Shown in pieces: positions 54,705 through 63,211 of a stretch of DNA of 64,000 bases (its first letter is position 1; each line of letters opens with the position of its first letter). Under the pieces are notes generated by a model that was given only the letters and a program-made list of their open reading frames with translations, was not told where the DNA came from and did no database searches. The DNA lies in the NCBI RefSeq assembly GCF_040702995.1, contig NZ_CP159992.1, positions 506,501 through 570,500 of the forward strand, in the 5' to 3' direction. The position numbers and the translations under genes were made by a program. This stretch comes from Paenibacillus sp. AN1007. Lineage in GTDB: Bacteria > Bacillota > Bacilli > Paenibacillales > Paenibacillaceae.

Positions 54705-55046
54705 ATGTTGGATATGTTTACGCAGCGACGCATTGTATCCTTGATGAACGGTTATGTCCATGAGAAAGTACCAGCAGAGCTGCGGACGATGGTGAAGTTA
54801 ACCTACGAGATGAAGGATAATGAGTTGATTCTCAATGAAGAACGTGCAGCTGGACAACGACATCAGTGGGAGCGAATGCCGATTGCTCGCTTTTACTGGG
54901 AGGGAGACCAGTGGAAGGTGTACGCTAGCGATGATCAGCACAGCTGGAGTCCGGCAGACATTGCTGTGCCATGTTTCGATTTTGAGGATGTCTTGGAGCA
55001 AGTGGAACGTGATGAATCCGGGATGTTTTGGCGCGAACGTGATTAA
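54705..55046 (+). CDS. DUF3024-like small protein
   Basis: 113 residues beginning MLDMFTQRRIVSLMNGYVHE, with the middle blocks KVPAELRTMVKLTYEMKDNE and LNEERAAGQRHQWERMPIAR, which resemble DUF3024 proteins. No catalytic motif is visible; WEGDQWKVYASDDQHSW near 70 is a likely beta-hairpin. ATG 54705 follows AAGGAGG at 8 nt; an earlier in-frame ATG at 54669 lacks a site. It sits 38 bp after rpsN, so it probably belongs to the Zur-controlled operon. Function unknown. Confidence 0.7.
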   Translation: MLDMFTQRRIVSLMNGYVHEKVPAELRTMVKLTYEMKDNELILNEERAAGQRHQWERMPIARFYWEGDQWKVYASDDQHSWSPADIAVPCFDFEDVLEQVERDESGMFWRERD

Positions 55047-55622
55047 ACAAATAATAATGGTGCATCTGGTCATAGAACTGGAATAACTAAAATAACTGGA
55101 GAAGCGCGCATTGGCTATACGGGGATCGGAATCGTGAACAACGATTGGGGTCCTCTTTTTGTTTTATCGTGCAAGATTGCACATACGGAGATGGAACACC
55201 ATAATGTTAGACACTGGCACAGGCCGAAAGAAGGAAGAGAAGGAAGAGAAGGGTGAGAGTAGGTGGAATAGCTGGGTAGTGCGAATAAGTGGAGTATGCG
55301 AATGAAGCGGCTGCAGTAGGCCCGGCTCGTGCCCCCGAAATTCTTCTAGTCCAAAATTCTAACGATCCCCAGGAACGCTATTCACCTCAAAAAAGCGGGT
55401 TTGAAATTCTAACGATCCGTAGAAGCGTTATTTTGCTAGAAATAGCGATTTTGGTGGGGAAATCGGTGATTTTCAGCCGAATAAGCTCTGTGGTGATCGT
55501 TAGAATTTTCAAAATGCGAAATGTGGCTAAATAAGCTCTCTGGTGATCGTTAGCGTGAGGAGTGTAGGTGGAGAAGCACCTACCACTTCATGCACACTCA
55601 AATTTTCTCGACCTACTCTTTA
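55047..55622. other. Gap with a repeat cluster, no gene seen
   Basis: 576 bp between two genes. At 55116-55160 a weak AATCGT/ACGATT stem followed by CTCTTTTTG may end the zinc operon. The rest is the repeat cluster at 55354-55556, described separately. Short open frames lack ribosome sites. Confidence 0.5.
55354..55556. repeat. 50-bp intergenic repeats, two direct and two inverted copies
   Basis: AAATTCTAACGATCC starts at 55354 and again at 55404, exactly 50 bp apart, each followed by an AACGCTATT/AGCGTTATT segment. In the opposite orientation, ATAAGCTCTGTGGTGATCGT is at 55481 and ATAAGCTCTCTGGTGATCGT at 55531, again 50 bp apart, the first continuing TAGAATTTTC. The core TCTAACGATC and its complement GATCGTTAGA join both sets. 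The whole can fold into a large stem. Confidence 0.7.
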
Positions 55623-56738
55623 CTAAGCCTCAAATAAAACTTCACCCGTACGCGATACGTCATATCCTTCAAATGCTCGCAATTCTTGTCTGAACTCTGG
55701 AGATCGGAGGATGTGCAGAACGGATTCAATCCAGGCCTCGTTTCCCTGTTTTCTCAGCATGACCAAGTCGTAGCGCTCCTGCACGAGAGGAATGAAATCG
55801 ACTTGCCCGACAAGGCGAGCGGCCTTCTCTATGCCGACACCTACATCGGCTTCGCCGGAGCTGACTTTGGCTGCGACACCCATATGACTTGTTTCCTCCA
55901 CATCATATCCCAGCAGTCCGGCAGCAGATATCCCGTGCAGCCGTAACTGCTCGTCCAGCAGCACTCTGGCGCCAGAACCTTTTTCCCGATTCGCGAGGCG
56001 CAGGTCGGATTGGTTTAGATCGGTCCAGTCGTTCAATTGACGGGGGTTACCGCGTGGAACATATAGACCGGCAGGGCGAGACAACAGATTGACCACGACA
56101 TAGGACCAGCCGGTTAAAATTTTGCGAATATACGGCAGATTATACTCCCCCGTGTCTCCGTCCAGCAGATGAGTGCTGACCAGGTCGGACTCTCCCCGAT
56201 ACATCGAGATTAGCCCATCCAGACTACCCATGAAAGAACGTAGCGGACGAATGTCCCGGGATTGCTTCTCCATGTGACGCATCAGAATATCCAGACTGAC
56301 GTCCTGACCCGTAATGACGAGATGTCGAGCCGAACCCGCGATGTTCTGACCGTATCCGGCCAGACCGCTTGCGAATGAAGGTGAAGCCGTTTGAGAAAGT
56401 GACGCTACCCTATGATTAGATGTCATCGCATGCTGAGACTCGACTTGACCCGTGACTGTGGATAAGCCAGCAGCTGGACTATGCTTCTGGACAGCATCAG
56501 TCGACAGCTGCTCGGTTGTTGTCGTTCCTGGCAATGCATTTTGTTGTGCATGTGCCGGGGACTGGAGCTGCTTGGAACGGCGTTTGTAAGCATCCAGATC
56601 GGCAGCATCGATGCGCATCTGTTTGCCCACTCGGTAGGCGACAAGGTCTCCCTTTTTAATCAAATCATAGACGGTTAGTTTGGATATTTTAAGCAGCTTG
56701 GCTATTTCTTCGGTTGTGTAGGATTGCTCCTCCGTCAT
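55623..56738 (-). CDS. HTH and periplasmic-binding-domain regulator next to modAB
   Basis: 371 residues. Residues 1-55 form a MerR/excisionase-type HTH (YTTEEIAKLLKISKLTVYDL, GDLVAYRVGKQMRIDAADLD). A Gln/Thr/Ser-rich linker runs to about 135. Residues about 138-365 are a PBP-like domain (HLVITGQDVSLDILMRHMEK, GWSYVVVNLLSRPAGLYVPR, GSGARVLLDEQL, GEADVGVGIEKAARL), as in molybdate-linked regulators. It is divergent from modA over 304 bp, so it probably senses molybdate or a molybdopterin-related ligand and controls modAB. GGGAGG is 11 nt before the ATG. Confidence 0.8.
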   Translation of the reverse strand: MTEEQSYTTEEIAKLLKISKLTVYDLIKKGDLVAYRVGKQMRIDAADLDAYKRRSKQLQSPAHAQQNALPGTTTTEQLSTDAVQKHSPAAGLSTVTGQVESQHAMTSNHRVASLSQTASPSFASGLAGYGQNIAGSARHLVITGQDVSLDILMRHMEKQSRDIRPLRSFMGSLDGLISMYRGESDLVSTHLLDGDTGEYNLPYIRKILTGWSYVVVNLLSRPAGLYVPRGNPRQLNDWTDLNQSDLRLANREKGSGARVLLDEQLRLHGISAAGLLGYDVEETSHMGVAAKVSSGEADVGVGIEKAARLVGQVDFIPLVQERYDLVMLRKQGNEAWIESVLHILRSPEFRQELRAFEGYDVSRTGEVLFEA

Positions 56739-57042
56739 TAGTGAAGAACCTCCCTCTATATTATAAAGGCGTTAAAATTTTATATTGAAACCCTATATGT
56801 GTAATCCACTCATATTCTAATTCTTATTCCCATCGATACAATGGTGTTTCTTGTACTATACCATTATTTGAAGACACGCATAAACCTTAGAACGCACAAT
56901 AAATAGCTGACATATTGTCTGGAATGTAGAATGTGATTAATGTCACCTTTCTATTTCGTATGTTCTGTGTATAATTAGTTATAATCAATTATATCTAGTT
57001 ATAACTAAACAGATATTAAACATGGAATTTGGGGGAGAACGA
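56739..57042. promoter_or_regulatory. Divergent region with AT-rich repeats before modA
   Basis: 304 bp, very AT-rich. TAGTTATAA occurs at 56976-56984 and 56996-57004, 20 bp apart (two helix turns), and the second lies in a perfect 12-bp palindrome TAGTTATAACTA (56996-57007). TATAAT is at 56970-56975 and 56980-56985, but -35 elements are unclear. These repeats are candidate operator sites for the adjacent HTH regulator. Confidence 0.5.
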
Positions 57043-57927
57043 ATGAACAAACGAATTACATATGTACTTGGAACTATGTCACTGGGGCTGGCGCTTGCAC
57101 TGGCTGGCTGCGGAGCTAACACAGACACAAATAAGCAGGATGCGGCGGCTTCTTCCGCGAATCAATCAGCAGCTTCTGCACCAGCGGCATCTGGTGAAAA
57201 GACAACGCCAGCAGCGACTGAGCCACAGGAAAAAGTCGAGCTGACGATATCCGCTGCAGCGAGTCTGACCGATGCAATGAAGGAGATCCAGACGAATTTT
57301 GAACAAGCCAATCCGAATATCAGCCTGAGCTTTAACTTCGGAGCGTCCGGTGCATTACAGCAGCAGATCGAGCAGGGAGCACCGGCAGATATTTTTGTAT
57401 CGGCGTCTGCGAAAAATATGAAAGCCTTGGTTGATGAGAACCTGATTGCCTCAAGCGATCAGAAGAACCTGCTTCAAAATTCATTGGCAGCCATTGTACC
57501 GGCGGATGGGACAAAGGCAGTAGCCAGTGAGAGGGATTTAACGAATGATGGCATCAAAACGGTAGCCATTGGCATTCCAGAGAGCGTACCTGCAGGTACT
57601 TATGCGAAGGAAGCTTTGACCAATGCGAAGCTTTGGGATCAGCTTGAGCCAAAACTTGTTCAAGGCAAAGACGTAAGACAGGTGCTTCAATATGTAGAAA
57701 CAGGTAATGCGGATGCAGGATTTGTGTATAAAACAGATGCACTGACTTCCAAGCAGGTAAAGATTGCGTTTGAAGTAGATAAAAGCAGTTACACACCTGC
57801 CAATTATCCGCTAGGCATCATTACAGGTACGAAACATCGCACTGAAGCTGAACAATTCTATGCTTATCTGCAAACACCTGAAGTGCTGGATATCTTTGCG
57901 AAATACGGATTTTCGATTCCGAAATGA
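57043..57927 (+). CDS. modA: Molybdate ABC transporter substrate-binding lipoprotein ModA
   Basis: 294 residues. Lipobox ALAGC gives lipidation at Cys23. After a Ser/Ala/Gln-rich linker, the fold begins ELTISAAASLTDAMKEIQTN near 66, with NFGASGALQQQIEQGAPADI near 97 and SASAKNMKAL near 120, and LVQGKDVRQVLQYVETGNAD near 205, typical of ModA. It captures molybdate or tungstate outside the cell. ATG 57043 follows GGGGGAG; an in-frame start at 57022 is less likely. It overlaps modB by ATGA. Confidence 0.9.
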   Translation: MNKRITYVLGTMSLGLALALAGCGANTDTNKQDAAASSANQSAASAPAASGEKTTPAATEPQEKVELTISAAASLTDAMKEIQTNFEQANPNISLSFNFGASGALQQQIEQGAPADIFVSASAKNMKALVDENLIASSDQKNLLQNSLAAIVPADGTKAVASERDLTNDGIKTVAIGIPESVPAGTYAKEALTNAKLWDQLEPKLVQGKDVRQVLQYVETGNADAGFVYKTDALTSKQVKIAFEVDKSSYTPANYPLGIITGTKHRTEAEQFYAYLQTPEVLDIFAKYGFSIPK

Positions 57928-58598
57928 ATATGAACGCGATCGACTGGTCCGTGTTCTGGCCCCCGGTGCGTCTGTCCCTTCAGGTGGCGCTGTTATCCAG
58001 CGTTATAGCGGTTGTGGTGGGGGTAGCTGTCGCTTGGAAAATGTCACGTACTGCATTTCGCGGTAAAATTTTTCTGGAAACGATTCTGATGCTTCCGCTT
58101 GTGCTTCCTCCAACGGTCGTTGGGTTCCTGCTTTTGGTCATTCTGGGCCGCAGGAGTCTGCTTGGACGCTGGATCGAGGCGATCTTTTCGGCTCCTGTCA
58201 TTTTTTCATGGTGGGCCGCTGTCATTGCTTCGGTCGTAGTGGCTTTTCCGCTGGTGTATCAGACGATGAAATCCGGTTTTAACGGAGTGGATCGAGATCT
58301 GGAGGATGCAGGGCGGTCGATCGGGGCCAATGAATGGCAGGTGTTCCGGTATATTACGATGCCGCTTGCGGGCAGAGCTTTAATAACAGCGTTTATTCTG
58401 GGCTTTGCCCGTGCACTGGGAGAGTTTGGCGCAACCCTGATGATTGCAGGTAATATTCCGGGCAAAACACAAACGGTGCCAACGGCCATTTATGTTGCTG
58501 TTGATTCGGGAAATCAGCCGATGGCCTGGGCCTGGACCATTTCCATTATCGTGATCTCATTTCTCATGCTGCTGATGACGAGGACAGCAGCGCGGTAA
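57924..58598 (+). CDS. modB: Molybdate ABC transporter permease ModB
   Basis: 224 residues, five to six helices: LSLQVALLSSVIAVVVGVAV near 14, LETILMLPLVLPPTVVGFLL near 50, WWAAVIASVVVAFPLVYQTM near 95, and the C-terminal TISIIVISFLMLLM. The EAA loop is DAGRSIGANEWQVFRYITMP near 130, and FARALGEFGATLMIAGNIPG near 165 is a ModB hallmark. It forms the channel for molybdate. The start overlaps the modA stop. No modC ATPase follows; a terminator begins 100 bp downstream. Confidence 0.9.
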   Translation: MNMNAIDWSVFWPPVRLSLQVALLSSVIAVVVGVAVAWKMSRTAFRGKIFLETILMLPLVLPPTVVGFLLLVILGRRSLLGRWIEAIFSAPVIFSWWAAVIASVVVAFPLVYQTMKSGFNGVDRDLEDAGRSIGANEWQVFRYITMPLAGRALITAFILGFARALGEFGATLMIAGNIPGKTQTVPTAIYVAVDSGNQPMAWAWTISIIVISFLMLLMTRTAAR

Positions 58599-58930
58599 CC
58601 AGTCATCCTTTTGGGTCAAATCCGGTATAAGAGATGGACAGCACAGGTAAACTAAAAACATGCCTGCGCAGCCTGCACTAGCTTGCAAAAATAAATCAAA
58701 CCCGCTTAGAGAATCTATTCTCCAATAGCGGGTTTTTATTATGATTTGCATGACATATGTCCTAAAAAGCAATGAAAATGATCATATTGGAAAAGTAAAG
58801 CCCTTTTAGTCGAAAAAAAACAAATTTTTTTCCAAAATTGTGTCGTTCAGTACTCGCTTTCATAGGGCTTGTTCCTGTAAAATAGGAGGTAACTGATTCC
58901 AGCCAAGCATTGAAATAAGGAGAGACGACG
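58599..58930. other. Gap after modB, containing the modAB terminator
   Basis: 332 bp. The terminator is at 58698-58737. The remainder is AT-rich with a long run of A and T near 58810-58835 and an AAGGAGAG site for the next gene. No gene is seen, and modC is not here. Confidence 0.5.
58698..58737 (+). terminator. Terminator of modAB
   Basis: AAACCCGCT (58698-58706) pairs with AGCGGGTTT (58727-58735), with an inner AGAGAA/TTCTC stem, then TTTATT. Confidence 0.85.
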
Positions 58931-59263
58931 ATGAACACTAAGCCTGATTGCGACATTTCGTTGCAAATTGATGATTATCTGGATCTTTTGCATTTTGCCA
59001 TCCAAATTCAAGATCAGGAATGGCGCCAGTCCCTTATCCAGCAGCTCAAAATATTTCAAACGGCACCGGAGCAGCATCATACTCCTGAAGAAGAATTATG
59101 GATGAGATTCGATTACATCAACAGCAAATTGACAGGTCTATGTCATCAGATTCATGCCGCTCATTCTGTGGATGAACGAAAAAAGTTCGAAGAACGTGTT
59201 GGTGTTTTGCAGCTGCAGCGGGTGGAAGTGGCACGTAAAATCAAATGGGCCAGCCGAAGGTAA
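58931..59263 (+). CDS. Hypothetical protein, 110 residues
   Basis: It starts MNTKPDCDISLQIDDYLDLL with AAGGAGAG 9 nt upstream. The sequence is predicted mostly helical, with Gln/Glu/His-rich middle (APEQHHTPEEELWMRFDYIN) and a basic end VARKIKWASRR. Likely a small helical-bundle cytoplasmic protein. I do not recognise the family. It lies alone between the mod and amino acid transporter units, with a terminator at 59392. Confidence 0.6.
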   Translation: MNTKPDCDISLQIDDYLDLLHFAIQIQDQEWRQSLIQQLKIFQTAPEQHHTPEEELWMRFDYINSKLTGLCHQIHAAHSVDERKKFEERVGVLQLQRVEVARKIKWASRR

Positions 59264-59620
59264 ATGATACCTGATGATAAGGTATCTGACATGGTTAACA
59301 TGTAAGCAGGCATACCCACGATTGAGTTGAGACAAGATTGAATTACAAATTACATGATGATCCAGACGCATATAACTTCATATGAACGTACAAAGCCATG
59401 CTCCGCACGTAAAGGAGGTGGCTTTTTTGCTTGGAATAGAGAAGTTCTATAAGCATATCGGAATGTCCTATTAACCAGCATATTGCTCTGATTTCACTTC
59501 GAATGCTATTCTGTGATCAACCTAATTCCGACTATACAAGTAAGAATGGTTGTTGATAAAGATTCGGAACAGGGAAACAACTTATTAAGCTGTATCTACA
59601 GCCTGTGGAGGAGAATGGGA
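59264..59620. other. Gap before the amino acid transporter genes
   Basis: 357 bp. A GATACC/GGTATC stem lies at 59266-59286 and a terminator at 59392-59428. A CTATAAGCATATCGGAATG stretch (59447-59465) somewhat resembles a CymR-type site but only loosely. No gene is supported. Confidence 0.4.
59392..59428 (+). terminator. Terminator after the 110-residue protein gene
   Basis: AAAGCCA (59392-59398) with CTCC (59401-59404) pairs with GGAG (59414-59417) and TGGCTTT (59419-59425), then T residues to 59428. Confidence 0.75.
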
Positions 59621-60460
59621 ATGGTTAAAGAACGGGGGATACTGAATTTCCGAACAGCGCTGCTGTTCATCACCATGATGGCGGTGCTGGCAGGATGCAG
59701 TACAGGTACAGCCAGTAAAGATTCGGGAGCTGCAGCGGCAGAAGGCAGTGCCAAAGTGAAAAAAATCATTGTAGGAACGGGCACTCAGTTCCCGAATGTC
59801 TGCTTCATAGACGATAAAGGCCAATTGACCGGATACGATGTAGAATTGATCCGCGAGATCGACAAGCGCTTACCTGATTATGAGTTTGAGTTCAGCACGA
59901 TGGATTTCAAAAACCTGCTGCTGAGTCTTGAAACGAAAAAAATTGATCTGATTGCACATCAGATGGAAGTGAATGAAGAGAGACAGGCCAAGTTCCTGTT
60001 TAACGACGAAGCTTATAATATTTTTCCAAATAAAGTTGTGGTGAGCCAGAAAAACGATACCGTGCATTCCATGGACGACCTGGAAGGCAAAAAATTGATC
60101 GTTGGTGCGACCAGCAATGCAGCGGTACTCGCTGAGAAATGGAATGCGGCACACGGTAATACGATCGACATTGTCTACTCCGGAGCCGGAGAAGACACAA
60201 TTACCCAGATCAAAACAGGACGGGTGGATGCCACCATCAGCACACAGTTTGCCATCGATTATCAGAACAAAGCTGTGGATGCACAGCTGAAGACGGTAGG
60301 GGACGCGCTGTCCAACTCCAAAGTGTACTTTATTCTGAACAAGGATGAGCAGGAACTGAAAACTAAGGTAGATGAAGCACTTAAATCCATCAAGGCAGAT
60401 GGAACGCTGGCTAAACTGAGCAAAGAATGGCTTGGGGCCAACTACACTGTTGAAGAATAA
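59621..60460 (+). CDS. Amino acid ABC transporter substrate-binding lipoprotein (TcyK-like)
   Basis: 279 residues. Lipobox VLAGC gives lipidation at Cys25. The family-3 SBP fold follows: KKIIVGTGTQFPNVCFIDDK, GQLTGYDVELIREIDKRL near 63, DLIAHQMEVNEERQAKFLF near 98 and KLIVGATSNAAVLAEK near 140. It resembles TcyJ/TcyK of the B. subtilis sulfur-regulated transporter, which imports cystine and related sulfur compounds. ATG 59621 has GGAGG 9 nt upstream; ATG 59615 is too close to it. Followed by two permeases and an ATPase. Confidence 0.8.
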   Translation: MVKERGILNFRTALLFITMMAVLAGCSTGTASKDSGAAAAEGSAKVKKIIVGTGTQFPNVCFIDDKGQLTGYDVELIREIDKRLPDYEFEFSTMDFKNLLLSLETKKIDLIAHQMEVNEERQAKFLFNDEAYNIFPNKVVVSQKNDTVHSMDDLEGKKLIVGATSNAAVLAEKWNAAHGNTIDIVYSGAGEDTITQIKTGRVDATISTQFAIDYQNKAVDAQLKTVGDALSNSKVYFILNKDEQELKTKVDEALKSIKADGTLAKLSKEWLGANYTVEE

Positions 60461-60507
60461 TCAAGAAAGAGAACAACGATGAGAACGAGAAAGAGTTAGA
60501 GAAAGGT

Positions 60508-61266
60508 GTGCAGGTGGTCATGGGAAAAGCGTTTGATCTGTCACTTGTTCTGGACTTCGTCCCGGAACTGCTTCGATATCTGCATATTACACTGATTGTA
60601 CTTGGCGGCTCCATAATGCTTGGACTTGTGGGCGGTGTGCTGCTGGCCGTGCCCCGGCTCTATCAGATTCCGGTCTTGAGCCAGTTAGCGACCCTGTATA
60701 TTTCGTTCATGCGAGGCACGCCGATTCTGATTAAGCTGTTTCTCGTATATTATGGCCTGCCAGAGCTGCTGAAACCGCTGGGTATCGACTTATCACGGAC
60801 TGACCCGCTGCTGTTTGTCATCTTGACTTATGCATTCAGTGATGCGGCATCGTTTGCCGAAATCTTTCGAGGTGCAGTGCGCAGTGTGGATAAAGGCCAG
60901 ACCGAGGCGGCTTATGCTGCGGGGCTGACAACTTTCCAGTCGTTTCGGCGGATTGTTGTACCACAGGCGCTGGTGGTTGCTTTTCCCAATATGGCCAACA
61001 CGTTAATCGGTTCATTGAAGGATACTTCCCTTGCGTTTTCCATCGGGGTGATGGATATGGTGGGCAGGGGACAAACGCTGATCTCGTCAACATCACATGC
61101 GCTTGAGGTATATATCAGTTTGTCCATCGTATATTATGTCATCGTTATTTTGCTTGAAAAAGGGTTTGCCGTAACTGAACGCAGACTGCAGCGTCATGAA
61201 CGAAAAAGGGTCATATCCAAGCCGGCGTTACGAACTGCTGAACGCCTGAAACGAATAGCGGGGTGA
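60508..61266 (+). CDS. Amino acid ABC transporter permease (TcyL-like)
   Basis: 252 residues. HisM-type pattern: LRYLHITLIVLGGSIMLGLV near 23, LYISFMRGTPILIKLFLVYY near 65, FSDAASFAEIFRGAVRSVDK near 110 and the EAA loop GQTEAAYAAGLTTFQSFRRI near 131. It forms half of the importer pore. GTG 60508 is the start with GAAAGG upstream; ATG 60520 is a close alternative. The C-terminus is basic. The second permease begins 5 bp later. Confidence 0.85.
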   Translation: MQVVMGKAFDLSLVLDFVPELLRYLHITLIVLGGSIMLGLVGGVLLAVPRLYQIPVLSQLATLYISFMRGTPILIKLFLVYYGLPELLKPLGIDLSRTDPLLFVILTYAFSDAASFAEIFRGAVRSVDKGQTEAAYAAGLTTFQSFRRIVVPQALVVAFPNMANTLIGSLKDTSLAFSIGVMDMVGRGQTLISSTSHALEVYISLSIVYYVIVILLEKGFAVTERRLQRHERKRVISKPALRTAERLKRIAG

Positions 61267-61270
61267 GCAC

Positions 61271-61981
61271 ATGTCGATTGATCTGCATTTTATCTATACC
61301 TCTTTCTTTCAGATTCTGGAGGCATTGCCGCTCACAATGGTCATTACGATTGTGCCGCTGATTGCGGGTTTTGGTATTGGTCTGGGGACCGCACTGATCC
61401 GAATCTACCGTGTACGATGGCTTCACCACATCGCATCGTATTACGTATCATTTCTGCGCGGAACTCCGATGCTGATGCATCTGTTTCTGATCTACTACGG
61501 TATTCCGATGATCATTGATCGTTTGGCTGAACGTTATGGTTGGGCGTTTCAATCGTCTTCGATTCCCATACTCGTTTTTGTGCTGATAGCATTCTCACTG
61601 ACGGCCGGCGCTTATATGTCTGAAATTATCCGTTCCGGCATTCTGGCTGTAGATGGCGGGCAGATGGAGGCAGCCCATGCCGTAGGCATGAGCACGTTTC
61701 AGGCGCTGCGGCGTATTATTATACCCCAGGCCATTGGTGCTGTTCTCCCGAATCTCTGCAGCATGTTTGTCGGATTCCTGCACGGCTCAACGCTTGCCTT
61801 CACCGTTTCCCAGATGGATATTCTCGGCAAGGCGGATGTGGTCGCTTCCGTCAGTTTGAAATTTCTGGAGGCCTTTATTGCCGCGGCCATCATATATTGG
61901 GGGATTACCGTCATTGCCGAGCGAATCACTGCGCTGCTTGAACGCAGAGCTGCCGTATACAGCAAAGGAGGCGTATCATGA
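61271..61981 (+). CDS. Amino acid ABC transporter permease (TcyM-like)
   Basis: 236 residues. Pattern as in the first permease: LEALPLTMVITIVPLIAGFG near 16, YYVSFLRGTPMLMHLFLIYY near 57, TAGAYMSEIIRSGILAVDGG near 116 and QMEAAHAVGMSTFQALRRII near 136 (the EAA loop). It pairs with TcyL. The stop overlaps the ATPase start by ATGA. GTGAGCAC precedes the ATG, without a strong ribosome site, which suggests coupling to the gene upstream. Confidence 0.85.
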   Translation: MSIDLHFIYTSFFQILEALPLTMVITIVPLIAGFGIGLGTALIRIYRVRWLHHIASYYVSFLRGTPMLMHLFLIYYGIPMIIDRLAERYGWAFQSSSIPILVFVLIAFSLTAGAYMSEIIRSGILAVDGGQMEAAHAVGMSTFQALRRIIIPQAIGAVLPNLCSMFVGFLHGSTLAFTVSQMDILGKADVVASVSLKFLEAFIAAAIIYWGITVIAERITALLERRAAVYSKGGVS

Positions 61982-62728
61982 TTTCTTTGTCCAATATTCA
62001 TAAGTCTTTTGGGCAGCAGAAGGTGCTCAAAGGTATCGATCTAACCGTGGAGCAGGGTGATGTCGTCGCTGTTCTCGGACCAAGCGGATCGGGGAAAACA
62101 ACGCTGCTTCGCTGCGTGAACTTTCTGGAACGTGCTGATGAGGGCAGAGTTCAGATCAGCGGGCTGACGGTGGACTGCAGGCATGCACGCAAACATGACA
62201 TCGTGCAGCTGAGGCGGAAAACAGCGATGGTGTTCCAGCATTATAATCTGTTCAAACACAAGACCGTGCTGGAGAATGTGACCGAAGGGCTGATTATTGC
62301 CCAAAAAATATCCAAAGCAGATGCTCGGACTCGCGCTCTTCACGTACTGGAGCAGGTCGGATTGTCCGGCAAAATCGACGCATACCCCAGCATGCTGTCC
62401 GGTGGACAGCAGGCGAGTCGGCATAGCCCGGGCACTGGCACTCAACCCGGAAGTGATTTTGTTCGATGAACCGACGTCTGCACTGGATCCCGAGCTGGTG
62501 GGAGAGGTACTGGCGGTGATTCGTTCAATCGCCAGGAAAGGAATTACGATGATTGTGGTTACCCATGAGATGGGCTTTGCTCGTGAAGTGGCAAATCGGG
62601 TTGTTTTTATGGATGGCGGAAACGTTGTGGAAGAAGGAACACCGGAAGAAGTGTTCACCAGACCGCAGCAGGAACGAACCCGTCAATTCCTCAGCCGTTA
62701 CTCTTCCGATTGGAGCTATGTAATTTAA
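61978..62728 (+). pseudogene. Amino acid ABC transporter ATP-binding protein (TcyN-like), frameshifted
   Basis: One gene of about 250 codons, interrupted. Walker A LGPSGSGKTTLLRC near 34, Q-loop AMVFQHYNLFKHKTVLENV near 82 and LSGGQ near 141 are intact. At 62406-62412 the sequence reads CAGCAGG where the usual LSGGQQQRV would need CAGCAGCAG; two bases seem lost. The next frame continues [52 protein letters not shown] and the C-terminus. Without repair the product ends at 62469 with no Walker B. A sequencing error is possible. Confidence 0.8.
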
Positions 62729-62788
62729 GGACGTAGGGAGTTGAACAATTTAAAGATATAAGGGAGTTGTGTAATTTAACGATATAGG
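62712..62788 (+). repeat. Degenerate 25-26-bp tandem repeat across the stop codon of the tcyN-like gene
   Basis: GGAG followed by a T(A/T)NN(A/G)TAATTTAA-like core and (A/C)GATATA(A/G) occurs at 62712, 62737 and 62763. The first copy contains the last codons and the stop; the others lie in the spacer before the terminator. Confidence 0.6.
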
Positions 62789-62811
62789 CGCAAGCTGGAG
62801 TAACTGACGCG

Positions 62812-62862
62812 CCCGGCCCGGCATATGCTGTAGCAGGCAAATGCTGATAGGCCGGGTTTTTC
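62812..62862 (+). terminator. Terminator of the tcy-like operon
   Basis: CCCGGCC (62812-62818) pairs with GGCCGGG (62850-62856), followed by TTTTT; an inner GCATATGC segment can form a second stem. Confidence 0.75.
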
Positions 62863-62900
62863 TATGGGTGAAGCAGGCCTTAACCGAAAGGAGGAGCACC

Positions 62901-63188
62901 ATGCAGAGCAAAATCGATGAGATTATTACACATATTGCACATTCCCACCAGCAGATCGCACGGGTATTGGATGCCAAACGTCAGGTTGCTGTACGCATGT
63001 CGGAGATCATCCATCATTTGCCGGATAACGAGCCGGAGCTGGATGGGGTTGAAGGTTTGCTGGACAGCTCGGGACAGATTAACAAAAGCATTATCTCCTA
63101 CCTGGGGGGGCTTGCTGATCTGGAAGAAGCTGTGGCCGAGACGCTGACCCAGGTCATGCGGGAGATTGCGGTACAAGATGAAGAATAA
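62901..63188 (+). CDS. Small helical protein A (95 residues), unknown family
   Basis: It begins MQSKIDEIITHIAHSHQQIA and continues RVLDAKRQVAVRMSEIIHHL; later NKSIISYLGGLADLEEAVAE. Almost entirely helical, acidic end (VQDEE). AAGGAGG is 7 nt before ATG 62901; the frame open to 62841 lacks a site. The segment IAHSHQQIARVLDAKRQVA resembles IAHSQQALARILDSVASVS of the third gene here. No function is known to me; relatives occur near glycosylation genes in Paenibacillus as far as I recall, unverified. Confidence 0.65.
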   Translation: MQSKIDEIITHIAHSHQQIARVLDAKRQVAVRMSEIIHHLPDNEPELDGVEGLLDSSGQINKSIISYLGGLADLEEAVAETLTQVMREIAVQDEE

Positions 63189-63211
63189 GCCCGGAAGGCG
63201 GGTGATGAAAC

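Noticed and set aside
59447..59465. CymR-type box before the TcyK-like gene
   Set aside because: Only a loose match to what I remember of the motif; cannot be distinguished from AT-rich background.
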